Shown here: positions 1 to 5,736 of the stretch, piece after piece | Position numbering within the stretch: the stretch's first letter is position 1 | How the letters are laid out: every line of letters begins with the position of its first letter | Origin: Flavipsychrobacter stenotrophus | GTDB lineage: Bacteria; Bacteroidota; Bacteroidia; Chitinophagales; Chitinophagaceae | NCBI GenBank assembly: GCA_947372365.1 | Contig: CANBTK010000165.1 | Coordinates: 1 to 5,736, forward strand | Direction of reading: 5' to 3' | Length of the DNA stretch: 5,736 nucleotides | Translations under genes and position numbers: made by a program | The notes under the pieces: model-generated | The model's input: only the letters and a program-made list of their open reading frames with translations | Told to the model about the DNA's origin: nothing | Databases searched by the model: none

Positions 1-1376
1 TGCTGTAAGCCAAGCCCTGTGCGCACGGTAATGCCAATTGCATTGCTGGTGCCAGTGTTAGTAGCACTGCATGGGTTGCCGGTAGCGCGGCAGGTTATGC
101 TATCGTGGTTGTGCAGGCTATCGGTAATGTAGTTAGCCATTGTAGCGCCGGGTATGTTTACGCCGTTGCGCTGCCACTGGTAAGTAATTGTTGCGCCACC
201 GTTGGTAACAACTGCTGTAAAAGTATCGGTAGCGCCAGCCGTAATAGAATCGCTGGGCGAAACGCTGATGGCCACCCCAACTGTAGGGTTGCAACCTGCC
301 ACCTTCCTTATACGGTTGTTATTGCGGTCAGATATGTACATATTGCCTGTAGCATCAAATGCCACTTTTACCGGGCGGTTAAGCTTTGCAGCGGTTGCCT
401 GCCCGCCATCGCCCGAATACCCTGCTGTGCCAGTACCTGCAATGGTAGCAATAATGCCTGAGGCATCAACCTTGCGCACACGGTGGTTATCAACGTCGCA
501 GATAACTACGCCACGGCTGCCGTCAAAGTCAACCCCCATAGGCCCGGTGAACATGGCTGCTGTTGCCGCACCGCCATCGCCGCTAAAACCAGCAGTGCCA
601 TTGCCTGCATATGTTGTTATAATGCCTGATGTATTGACGAAGCGTATTTTATTGCTATACCAGTCAGAAATATATAAGTTGCCAGTGGCATCAACCGATA
701 CATCATTAGCACAATTAATTGATGCATTTGTTGCAGGGCCGCCATCCCCGGTTGAGCCGGTTGTGCCGTTGCCTGCAACCGTATTGATGATGCCCGATGT
801 ATTGACCTTGCGTACCAGTTGGTAAGTCTGGTCAGGTATATAGATATTGCCCGCATTGTCCACAGCCAGGCCGTTGGCCCCATGCAGTTGCGCGTTAGTA
901 GCAGGTATGCCATTGGCCATACTGGAGCCACCACCCGCAACAGTGGTAATAATACCTGATGTGCTTATTTTCCTTATACGGTTGTTGGAAATATCTGATA
1001 TGTAAACATTGCCCGCGCCATCAACCCCAAGCCCGGTAGGGCCTGAAATCCTGGCACTTGTGGCCGGGCCGCCGTCCCCACTGAAACCCGAAGAGCCTGA
1101 GCCCGCGTAAGTAGAAATAATGCCGGATGTATCAATCTTACGGATCCTGTTATTAGCGAAGTCGCTCACGAAAACATTGCCGTGGGCATCAACAGCCATT
1201 CCCCAGTTGGAATTGAGCATGGCCGCCGTTGCCGGGCCACCGTCGCCGCCAAACCCGGCTGTGCCATTACCTGCAATGGTAGAAATAATTTGGGCGCTAA
1301 CGCCTGATGTATTGCACGACAGTGCGATGCATGCTGCTGCGAGCAGGATGGATTTTAAAGAGGTACATTTTTTCAT
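1..1376 (-). CDS. Secreted NHL-repeat beta-propeller protein with Ig-like domain (3' end missing)
   Basis: The reading frame is open from an ATG at 1376 to the left edge, giving 458 codons and no stop. Residues 1-28 form a Sec signal peptide: MKK, a hydrophobic core (about 10-20), then a V-S-A|Q signal peptidase I site after A28. Six NHL-type units begin at residues 30, 86, 142, 196, 252 and 308. Each carries an I-I-x-T-x-A-G strand, usually a GDGG-PAT segment, a VD-x-x-GN-x-Y-I-S-D core and an NNRIRK-like end. This suggests a six-bladed propeller. Residues about 365-452 look Ig-like, with YQWQRNG (W401) and a late D-S-I-T-C strand (C429). Proteins of this build in Bacteroidota are usually exported and often end in a type IX secretion sorting domain, which would lie outside the window. 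The ligand is unknown; propellers of this type usually bind rather than catalyse. There is no Shine-Dalgarno before the start. Confident on architecture, not on function. Confidence 0.9.
   Translation of the reverse strand, partial: MKKCTSLKSILLAAACIALSCNTSGVSAQIISTIAGNGTAGFGGDGGPATAAMLNSNWGMAVDAHGNVFVSDFANNRIRKIDTSGIISTYAGSGSSGFSGDGGPATSARISGPTGLGVDGAGNVYISDISNNRIRKISTSGIITTVAGGGSSMANGIPATNAQLHGANGLAVDNAGNIYIPDQTYQLVRKVNTSGIINTVAGNGTTGSTGDGGPATNASINCANDVSVDATGNLYISDWYSNKIRFVNTSGIITTYAGNGTAGFSGDGGAATAAMFTGPMGVDFDGSRGVVICDVDNHRVRKVDASGIIATIAGTGTAGYSGDGGQATAAKLNRPVKVAFDATGNMYISDRNNNRIRKVAGCNPTVGVAISVSPSDSITAGATDTFTAVVTNGGATITYQWQRNGVNIPGATMANYITDSLHNHDSITCRATGNPCSATNTGTSNAIGITVRTGLGLQ
294..1289 (-). 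repeat. Six tandem NHL-coding repeats, 168-bp period
   Basis: These are the six consecutive protein units of the NHL gene. The spacings between unit starts are 56, 56, 54, 56 and 56 codons, so the DNA period is 168 bp (162 bp for the third). Approximate units are 1289-1122, 1121-954, 953-792, 791-624, 623-456 and 455-294. Units 1, 2, 4, 5 and 6 keep a G-D-G-G segment. Unit 3 has lost it, is two residues shorter and ends in QLVRK instead of NNRIRK. Unit 5 has an altered core (VDFDGSRGVVICD). The repeats are diverged at the DNA level, so they are old protein repeats and not a fresh tandem duplication. Confidence 0.85.
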
Positions 1377-1461
1377 TTCGGGTAGATTTATTTTATGAAC
1401 TACGAATTTAAGGGTTTTTAGCATGGCAATCAAAAAGTGGCAAGTGTTTCTTTGCGCCTTT

Positions 1462-1469
1462 CAAAAATG
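1462..1469 (-). promoter_or_regulatory. Possible -7 element of the NHL gene
   Basis: Read on the minus strand this is CATTTTTG, one mismatch from the Bacteroidota -7 consensus TAnnTTTG. It lies about 85 bases upstream of the ATG at 1376. I see no TTG -33 element at the usual distance. It is the best candidate in the gap, but weak. Confidence 0.2.
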
Positions 1470-1488
1470 TAAGGCAGCTGATTGGATA

Positions 1489-1523
1489 GCCTGGCTATAA
1501 GCATCCGGGCAGGGGCTTTTTTT
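1489..1523 (+). terminator. Hairpin followed by T-tract, terminator-like
   Basis: GCCTGG (1489-1494) pairs with CCGGGC (1505-1510), six pairs including one G-U, around a 10-base loop. After six further bases come seven T (1517-1523). An alternative pairing joins AGCC (1488-1491) to GGCT (1514-1517), bringing the T-tract next to the stem. No gene on the plus strand ends upstream, so it has no obvious gene to terminate; it may be chance, an attenuator-like element or the end of a short RNA. Confidence 0.25.
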
Positions 1524-1547
1524 AAATAAATTAGCTGCCGTAAATAG

Positions 1548-1555
1548 TATATTTG
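1548..1555 (+). promoter_or_regulatory. -7 promoter element of the hydrolase gene
   Basis: TATATTTG matches the Bacteroidota -7 consensus TAnnTTTG exactly and is followed by CGCC, like the elements before mqnA and fusA. It lies 56 bases upstream of the ATG at 1612, predicting a leader of about 50 bases. I see no clear TTG -33 box. No purine-rich ribosome binding site precedes the ATG (the bases are ACTGTTTTC), which is normal for this phylum. Confidence 0.6.
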
Positions 1556-1611
1556 CGCCTTGGTAACCCAATTGTTTTTGTTGTTAATTTCTGATTTATA
1601 ATACTGTTTTC

Positions 1612-2880
1612 ATGAAAAAAGCATCCTGCCATATTTTGCTTGTACTGGCACTGGCAACCCCATTATTGTCCCATGCGCAGGCCCAAACCGGAATAGATGG
1701 GGTTATTGGCAGGTTTCAGCAATTCTATAATAATACCCAATACGATAGCATTTTTAGTATGCTTTCGCCACGCAGCCAGGCTATAATGCCGCAGGACAAA
1801 ATAAAGGCGGCTATGGGGCAGCTCCGCAATCAGGTAGGCAGCCTGAAGGCATTTGAGCGTACCAGCCAGGATGATAAATTCAGTTACTACAAAGCCAGCT
1901 TTGCCAATGCCGACTTGTTGCTTACAACATCGGTTAATGCCGATAATAAGCTGGAGGCATTCCGTTTTGGGCCCTATAAAGAAGTGGCGAAAGAAGCAGC
2001 CGAAAAATCTGATATAGTGTTGAGTACGCCAACTGGTAAGATATTCGGTTCGCTCACTATGCCCGAAGGGGGCGCTAAAGTGCCTGTGGTGTTGCTGATT
2101 GCCGGCTCAGGCCCAACCGACAGGAGGGGCAATAACCCGCTGGGCGTAAAGTCGAACACCTACAAAATGATAGCTGATTCGCTGCAAAAAGCAGGCATTG
2201 CCTGCGTGCGGTATGACAAAAGGGGGATTGGGGAGAGTCGCGGGGCGATGGCCAGCCAGGAAGAAATGAACTTAACCACTTACATTAATGATGCTGCTGG
2301 TTTTGTGAAAATGCTCAAAGAAGATAGCCGGTTTTCGGAAGTAATAATCGCCGGGCATAGCGAAGGCTCGCTGATAGGCATGGTAGTGGCCAGGCAGCAA
2401 AACGTAAAGAAATATATTTCAATTTCAGGTGCAGGCGAGCGGCTGGACAATACGCTGAAAGAGCAAATAACGGCCCAGTGGAAGGATTTGGTGCCAGTGG
2501 CAGTGAAGATAATGGATAGCCTAAAGAAGGGGTTTGACGTAAAATATGTGCCTGAAGCCCTGGAAATTGTGTTCAGCCCTTCATTACAGCCCTTCATTCG
2601 CTCATTATTTAAGTACGACCCGCAAGTGGAAATTAAGAAGCTGCAATGCCCCGTGCTGATACTACAGGGTGATAACGACTTGCAGGTGGCCCTGAAAAAT
2701 GCCCAAAACCTTAAAAAGGCGCAGCCTAAGGCTAAACTGGTTGTGATAAAGAAAATGAACCATGCGCTTAAAGATGCCCCTGCTGACAGGAGCGGGAACA
2801 TGGCTACCTATACCGACCCCAGCCTGCCGCTGAGTGCCGGGCTGGCCAGCGCAATGGCTGGTTTTATAAAAGCGAAGTAA
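1612..2880 (+). CDS. Exported DUF3887 and alpha/beta-hydrolase fold protein
   Basis: This 422-residue protein has a Sec signal peptide (about 1-24; MKK, hydrophobic stretch, A-Q-A|Q site), so it acts in the periplasm or outside. Residues about 27-122 resemble DUF3887, a small NTF2-like domain found before bacterial hydrolases (RFQQFYNNTQYDSIFSM and a later FGPY end). Residues about 140-420 form an alpha/beta hydrolase close to the serine aminopeptidase S33 type. It shows an oxyanion-side LIAGSGPTDRRGNN (162-175), RYDKRGIGES (200-209), a GHSEG nucleophile elbow with Ser250, Asp356 in GDND, and His384 in MNHALKD. A helical lid fills about 276-335. The triad is intact, so an active esterase or peptidase is likely; the substrate cannot be read from sequence. 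It has its own promoter, and mqnA follows after 46 bases with a separate one. Confident on fold, low on specific reaction. Confidence 0.92.
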   Translation: MKKASCHILLVLALATPLLSHAQAQTGIDGVIGRFQQFYNNTQYDSIFSMLSPRSQAIMPQDKIKAAMGQLRNQVGSLKAFERTSQDDKFSYYKASFANADLLLTTSVNADNKLEAFRFGPYKEVAKEAAEKSDIVLSTPTGKIFGSLTMPEGGAKVPVVLLIAGSGPTDRRGNNPLGVKSNTYKMIADSLQKAGIACVRYDKRGIGESRGAMASQEEMNLTTYINDAAGFVKMLKEDSRFSEVIIAGHSEGSLIGMVVARQQNVKKYISISGAGERLDNTLKEQITAQWKDLVPVAVKIMDSLKKGFDVKYVPEALEIVFSPSLQPFIRSLFKYDPQVEIKKLQCPVLILQGDNDLQVALKNAQNLKKAQPKAKLVVIKKMNHALKDAPADRSGNMATYTDPSLPLSAGLASAMAGFIKAK

Positions 2881-2906
2881 ATGCTTAACAGAAGGGCACA
2901 ACGCCC

Positions 2907-2914
2907 TATCTTTG
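2907..2914 (+). promoter_or_regulatory. -7 promoter element of mqnA
   Basis: TATCTTTG is an exact TAnnTTTG match, followed by CGCGC. It lies 12 bases before the ATG at 2927, so transcription would start only about 5-9 bases before the start codon, giving a nearly leaderless message. No convincing -33 TTG is seen, and the region upstream is the end of the hydrolase gene. Read-through from that gene is also possible. Confidence 0.55.
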
Positions 2915-2922
2915 CGCGCAAA
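2911..2922. promoter_or_regulatory. 12-bp perfect palindrome over the mqnA promoter
   Basis: TTTGCGCGCAAA is its own reverse complement. It covers the last four bases of the -7 element and the predicted transcription start of mqnA, where a dimeric repressor could block transcription. It does not extend further (C at 2910 against T at 2923). Half of it is the TTTGC of the promoter motif, so chance is quite possible. Confidence 0.25.
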
Positions 2923-2926
2923 TTGG

Positions 2927-3670
2927 ATGCCTGTTTTGAAGCCTAAAATAAAAGTAGCCGCCGTTAGCTACCTTAACACAAAGCCTTTGCTGTATGGCAT
3001 TGAGCGCAGCGAAGTGATGAACGATATGGAGCTGGTTGTTGACTACCCATCGCAACTAGCCCGCAGGCTGAGGGAGGGTAGTATAGACCTTGCCCTGCTG
3101 CCAGTAGCAGCAATGAAGGAGATAGAAGGCGCCCGCGTAATAAGCGATTACGGTATTGCTAGCGATGGCAATGTGGTTTCCGTGGCAATTTTCAGCCAGG
3201 TGCCGCTGGAAGAAGTAACCGCTGTTTACCTTGACTACCAGAGCCGCACCTCAGTGCGCCTGGCGCAACTGCTGCTTGCAGGCTATTGGAAGAAGGATGT
3301 TGAGTTTTTGCCCGCAGGGGAACAATATATAGAAGAAATAAAGGGCACAACCGCAGGAGTAATTATTGGCGACCGTGCGTTGCAACAGCTACCTAATTTC
3401 AAATACAATTATGACCTGTCAGCAGCATGGAAAGCCTATACCGGGCTTGATTTTGTCTTTGCTGCGTGGATAGCTAACAAACAACTTCCCACCAGTTTTA
3501 TAGAAAAATTCAATGCAGCCAATGCCGAGGGGCTGAAGCATATGGAAACAGTAATAGCCGCCAACGAAATACCCTATTACAGCCTGCGCACTTATTATAC
3601 CGATAATATCAAGTACATTTTAGACGAAAGCAAGCTGGAAGGGATGAAGAGGTTTTTGGAGATGATATAG
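2927..3670 (+). CDS. mqnA: MqnA, chorismate dehydratase (futalosine pathway)
   Basis: This 247-residue protein belongs to the MqnA/MqnD family (VitK2 biosynthesis fold, resembling a periplasmic binding protein but cytoplasmic). MqnA dehydrates chorismate to 3-[(1-carboxyvinyl)oxy]benzoate, the first step of the futalosine route to menaquinone. Visible family marks are VAAVSYLNTKPL near the N terminus (10-21), a D-L-A-L-L-P-V segment (54-60), SDYGIASDGNVVSV (73-86), GVIIGDRAL (144-152) and the late YTGLDFVFAAW (171-181). The N-terminal motif and the length near 250 favour MqnA over MqnD. I chose the ATG at 2927. An in-frame TTG at 2912 would add five residues but lies inside the -7 promoter element and adds nothing conserved. 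No other menaquinone gene is visible here, so the rest of the pathway must be elsewhere. No ribosome binding site is seen. Confidence 0.93.
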   Translation: MPVLKPKIKVAAVSYLNTKPLLYGIERSEVMNDMELVVDYPSQLARRLREGSIDLALLPVAAMKEIEGARVISDYGIASDGNVVSVAIFSQVPLEEVTAVYLDYQSRTSVRLAQLLLAGYWKKDVEFLPAGEQYIEEIKGTTAGVIIGDRALQQLPNFKYNYDLSAAWKAYTGLDFVFAAWIANKQLPTSFIEKFNAANAEGLKHMETVIAANEIPYYSLRTYYTDNIKYILDESKLEGMKRFLEMI

Positions 3671-3796
3671 GCTATTATGCCAAGGAAATGGGGGAAAAAT
3701 GGTTTTAAAGCAACTATTCCCGGCTATTGCAGTAATATTATCAAAAGGATAAACAACATATAATTTCCACATCACACACTTTTTACATTTTTTTCC

Positions 3797-3804
3797 TACC
3801 TTTG
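3797..3804 (+). promoter_or_regulatory. -7 promoter element of fusA
   Basis: TACCTTTG matches TAnnTTTG exactly and is followed by CACC, close to the CGCC/CGCGC that follow the two other elements. It lies 40 bases before the fusA ATG, predicting a leader of about 34 bases. A T-rich stretch (3780-3794) precedes it, but no clear TTG -33 box does. This shows that fusA is probably transcribed on its own. Confidence 0.65.
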
Positions 3805-3810
3805 CACCTC

Positions 3811-3844
3811 AAAAATTAAATTTATCTCAATAATTATATAAAAA
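3811..3844 (+). promoter_or_regulatory. A/T-only leader of fusA without Shine-Dalgarno
   Basis: The 34 bases before the fusA ATG contain no G and only two C (3826 and 3828), and end in a run of A. There is no purine-rich ribosome binding site. Unstructured A-rich leaders are known to favour translation in Bacteroidota, where ribosomes make little use of Shine-Dalgarno pairing; that it does so here is inference. Confidence 0.4.
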
Positions 3845-5736
3845 ATGGCAGACTTACTGTTACAGCGCAACTTTGGAATTGCGGCCCATATTGATGCGGG
3901 CAAGACAACTATGACCGAGCGTATCCTTTACTATACTGGTGTAAACCACAAGATAGGTGAAGTACACGAAGGTGCAGCAACAATGGACTGGATGGCTCAG
4001 GAACAAGAGCGTGGTATCACCATTACATCTGCGGCTACTACATGTTTCTGGAATTTCCCAACTACACAGGGAAAACCATTGCCAGAAACTAAAAAGTATA
4101 AATTCAACATCATTGATACTCCGGGCCACGTGGATTTTACCATTGAGGTGGAGCGTTCTTTGCGTGTATTGGATGGTTTAGTTGCCTTGTTTTCAGCGGT
4201 TGATGGTGTTGAGCCTCAGTCTGAAACAGTTTGGCGCCAGGCTAACCGTTACAAGGTTCCACGTATCGGTTTCGTAAACAAAATGGACCGTATCGGTGCT
4301 GACTTCCTTATGGTTGTTAAGCAGGTTAAAGATATGCTGGGTGCAAAATCAGTGCCACTGCAGTTGCCAATCGGCGCTGAAGACCATTTCAAGGGTATTG
4401 TGGATTTGATAACCATGAAAGCTATCATTTGGGAAGACGCTACACAGGGTATGACTTATACCGTGGTGCCTATACCTGATGATATGAAAGAAGAAGTTGA
4501 CTACTGGCGTGCCCACCTCGTAGAAGCTGTTGCTGAATACGATGACAAGCTGATGGAGAAATTCTTCGAAGACCCAAATAGCATTTCAGAAGACGAAATT
4601 CATATTGCAGTACGTAAAGCTTGCCTCGATTTAAGTATTGTACCAATGCTTTGCGGTTCAGCTTACAAGAACAAAGGTGTACAGGTTGCGCTGGATGCGG
4701 TTATCCGTTACCTGCCTAGCCCAATGGACATTGAGTCTATTAAAGGTACAGACCCTAACACAGGCGAAGAAATAGAGCGCCACCCTAATGCAAAAGAACC
4801 ATTTGCAGCGTTGGCATTCAAAATCATGACGGATCCTTTCGTAGGCCGCCTTGCGTTCTTCCGTTGCTATTCAGGCCACCTGGATGCAGGTTCTTATGTA
4901 CTGAACGTACGTTCAGGCAAGAACGAGCGTATCAGCCGTATCATGCAGATGCACGCTAACAAGCAAAACCCTATCGACTTCATTGAAGCAGGTGATATCG
5001 GTGCAGCTGTAGGTTTCAAAGAAATTAAAACAGGTGATACCCTTTGTGATGAAAAGAACCCAATTGTATTGGAAAACATGTTCATCCCGGAACCGGTAAT
5101 CTCTATATCAGTAGAGCCTAAAACTCAGGCTGACGTTGATAAAATGGGGATGGCTATCGCTAAGCTTGTAGAAGAAGATCCTACGCTGCGCGTTAAGACC
5201 GACGAAGACACCGGCCAGACCATCTTAAGTGGTATGGGTGAGTTGCACCTTGAAATCATCGTTGACCGTATGCGCCGCGAGTTTAAGGTTGAAATCAACC
5301 AGGGTGCTCCTCAGGTTGCTTACAAAGAAGCGTTCTCTCTTACAGTTGAGCACCGCGAAATATACAAGAAACAAACAGGTGGCCGTGGTAAATTCGCCGA
5401 CATCCAGTTTGAAATCGGGCCTGCTGAAGAAGCTTTCCTTGCAGAAGGTAAAGGCCGTTTCCAGTTCATCAATGAAATTTTCGGTGGATCTATCCCTCGT
5501 GAATTTATCGCTCCAATACAGAAAGGTTTCGAAGCTTCAATGACCAATGGCCCATTAGCTGGTTTCCCTGTAGAGAGTATGAGGGTGCGTATATTTGACG
5601 GTTCTTTCCACCAGGTGGATAGTGACGGTATGTCATTCGAGCTTTGCGCTAAGTCTGGCTTCCGTGAAGCTGGCAAGAAAGCAAAGACCGTATTACTTGA
5701 GCCTATCATGAAGGTAGAAGTTACTACCCCTGACCA
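3845..5736 (+). CDS. fusA: Elongation factor G (3' end missing)
   Basis: The frame is open for 630 codons to the right edge; EF-G is usually about 700 residues, so roughly the last 70, most of domain V, are missing. EF-G is the cytoplasmic GTPase that moves tRNAs and mRNA through the ribosome and helps recycle ribosomes with RRF. All GTPase motifs are present: AHIDAGKT (14-21), RGITI (56-60), DTPGH (91-95), NKMD (145-148) and GSA (271-273). Domain II follows (about 315-410), then III with [10 protein letters not shown] (461-470), IV from about 489 with TGGRGKFAD (511-519), and the opening of V at EPIMKVEV. The ATG at 3845 begins [20 protein letters not shown], a normal EF-G start. Arginine codons are almost all CGT/CGC (one AGG, at residue 580), unlike the hydrolase gene, fitting high expression. 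Its upstream neighbour is mqnA, not rpsG as in the classical str operon. Confidence 0.97.
   Translation, partial: MADLLLQRNFGIAAHIDAGKTTMTERILYYTGVNHKIGEVHEGAATMDWMAQEQERGITITSAATTCFWNFPTTQGKPLPETKKYKFNIIDTPGHVDFTIEVERSLRVLDGLVALFSAVDGVEPQSETVWRQANRYKVPRIGFVNKMDRIGADFLMVVKQVKDMLGAKSVPLQLPIGAEDHFKGIVDLITMKAIIWEDATQGMTYTVVPIPDDMKEEVDYWRAHLVEAVAEYDDKLMEKFFEDPNSISEDEIHIAVRKACLDLSIVPMLCGSAYKNKGVQVALDAVIRYLPSPMDIESIKGTDPNTGEEIERHPNAKEPFAALAFKIMTDPFVGRLAFFRCYSGHLDAGSYVLNVRSGKNERISRIMQMHANKQNPIDFIEAGDIGAAVGFKEIKTGDTLCDEKNPIVLENMFIPEPVISISVEPKTQADVDKMGMAIAKLVEEDPTLRVKTDEDTGQTILSGMGELHLEIIVDRMRREFKVEINQGAPQVAYKEAFSLTVEHREIYKKQTGGRGKFADIQFEIGPAEEAFLAEGKGRFQFINEIFGGSIPREFIAPIQKGFEASMTNGPLAGFPVESMRVRIFDGSFHQVDSDGMSFELCAKSGFREAGKKAKTVLLEPIMKVEVTTPD

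Larger units (their letters stand above)
1377..1611. other. Divergent intergenic region
   Basis: These 235 bases separate the start of the leftward NHL gene from the start of the rightward hydrolase gene and must hold both promoters. I see a perfect TAnnTTTG element for the hydrolase, only a one-mismatch candidate for the NHL gene, and a hairpin followed by seven T between them. I see no open reading frame worth calling, no tRNA and no long inverted repeat. Confidence 0.7.
3671..3844. other. mqnA-fusA intergenic region
   Basis: This AT-rich gap holds the fusA promoter and leader. I see no strong terminator for mqnA. The best pairing is GGGAA (3692-3696) with TTCCC (3717-3721) around a 20-base loop and no T-tract after it. 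No RNA gene or ORF is apparent. Confidence 0.6.

Noticed and set aside
202..825. A 207-codon plus-strand open frame, with other long plus frames at 105-461 and 1120-1398
   Set aside because: They lie antisense to the NHL gene. Their repetitive PPSP-type peptide is the mirror of the GDGG repeats, and they have no promoter or family resemblance. They are shadows of the real minus-strand gene.
294..1289. Regular repetition that could suggest a CRISPR or a DNA-level tandem array
   Set aside because: The period is 168 bp in frame, the units are diverged, and the similarity follows protein positions. This is a protein repeat, not a CRISPR array.
1314..1376. Lipoprotein reading of the NHL signal peptide (cysteines at residues 16 and 21)
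   Set aside because: Neither cysteine is preceded by a good lipobox (AAAC and ALSC lack L at -3), whereas VSA|Q at 28/29 is a normal signal peptidase I site.
2280..2801. Minus-strand open frame of 173 codons inside the hydrolase gene, and a similar one at 5320-5709 inside fusA
   Set aside because: Both are antisense to well-supported genes, and their peptides show no recognisable domain.
2893..2907. Small inverted repeat AGGGC/GCCCT after the hydrolase gene as its terminator
   Set aside because: The stem is only five pairs, no T-tract follows, and it runs into the mqnA -7 element. The evidence is too weak for a terminator.
3845..5736. Ribosomal protection protein (Tet(M)/Tet(O) type) instead of EF-G
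   Set aside because: The G-domain insert and the segments [22 protein letters not shown] and [10 protein letters not shown] follow the canonical EF-G pattern of Bacteroidota. Nothing suggests a resistance element around it.

Overview
The window looks like ordinary chromosome from a member of the Bacteroidota, most likely near the Chitinophagaceae. Three things point there. TAnnTTTG-type -7 elements precede the three plus-strand genes. None of the starts has a Shine-Dalgarno sequence. The gene set also fits: a secreted NHL/Ig-like protein, a DUF3887 alpha/beta hydrolase, futalosine-pathway MqnA and a Bacteroidota-type EF-G. The genus-level placement is inference.

Layout. Positions 1-1376 (minus strand) hold the N-terminal 458 codons of a secreted protein with six NHL units of about 56 residues, probably a six-bladed beta-propeller, followed by an Ig-like domain; the gene runs off the left edge. 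A divergent intergenic region (1377-1611) holds a good promoter for the rightward gene, only a poor candidate for the leftward gene, and an unexplained hairpin with a T-tract. Positions 1612-2880 (plus) encode an exported 422-residue DUF3887 plus alpha/beta-hydrolase protein with an intact Ser-Asp-His triad. After 46 bases comes mqnA (2927-3670, plus), chorismate dehydratase, first enzyme of the futalosine route to menaquinone. A 174-base AT-rich gap with its own promoter leads into fusA (3845 to the right edge, plus), elongation factor G, cut 630 codons in, at the start of domain V.

The four genes do not form an obvious pathway. Each plus-strand gene has its own -7 element, so they are probably separate transcription units. 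mqnA (respiratory quinone) and fusA (translation) are housekeeping; the hydrolase and the NHL protein act outside the cytoplasm. The codon use of fusA (almost only CGN for arginine) differs from the hydrolase, as expected for a highly expressed gene.

I found no mobile element, CRISPR array, RNA gene or clearly new system. The points most worth checking are the start of mqnA with the 12-bp palindrome on its promoter, the placement of fusA behind mqnA instead of behind rpsG, the regular 168-bp repeat structure of the NHL gene, and the hairpin in the divergent intergenic region.
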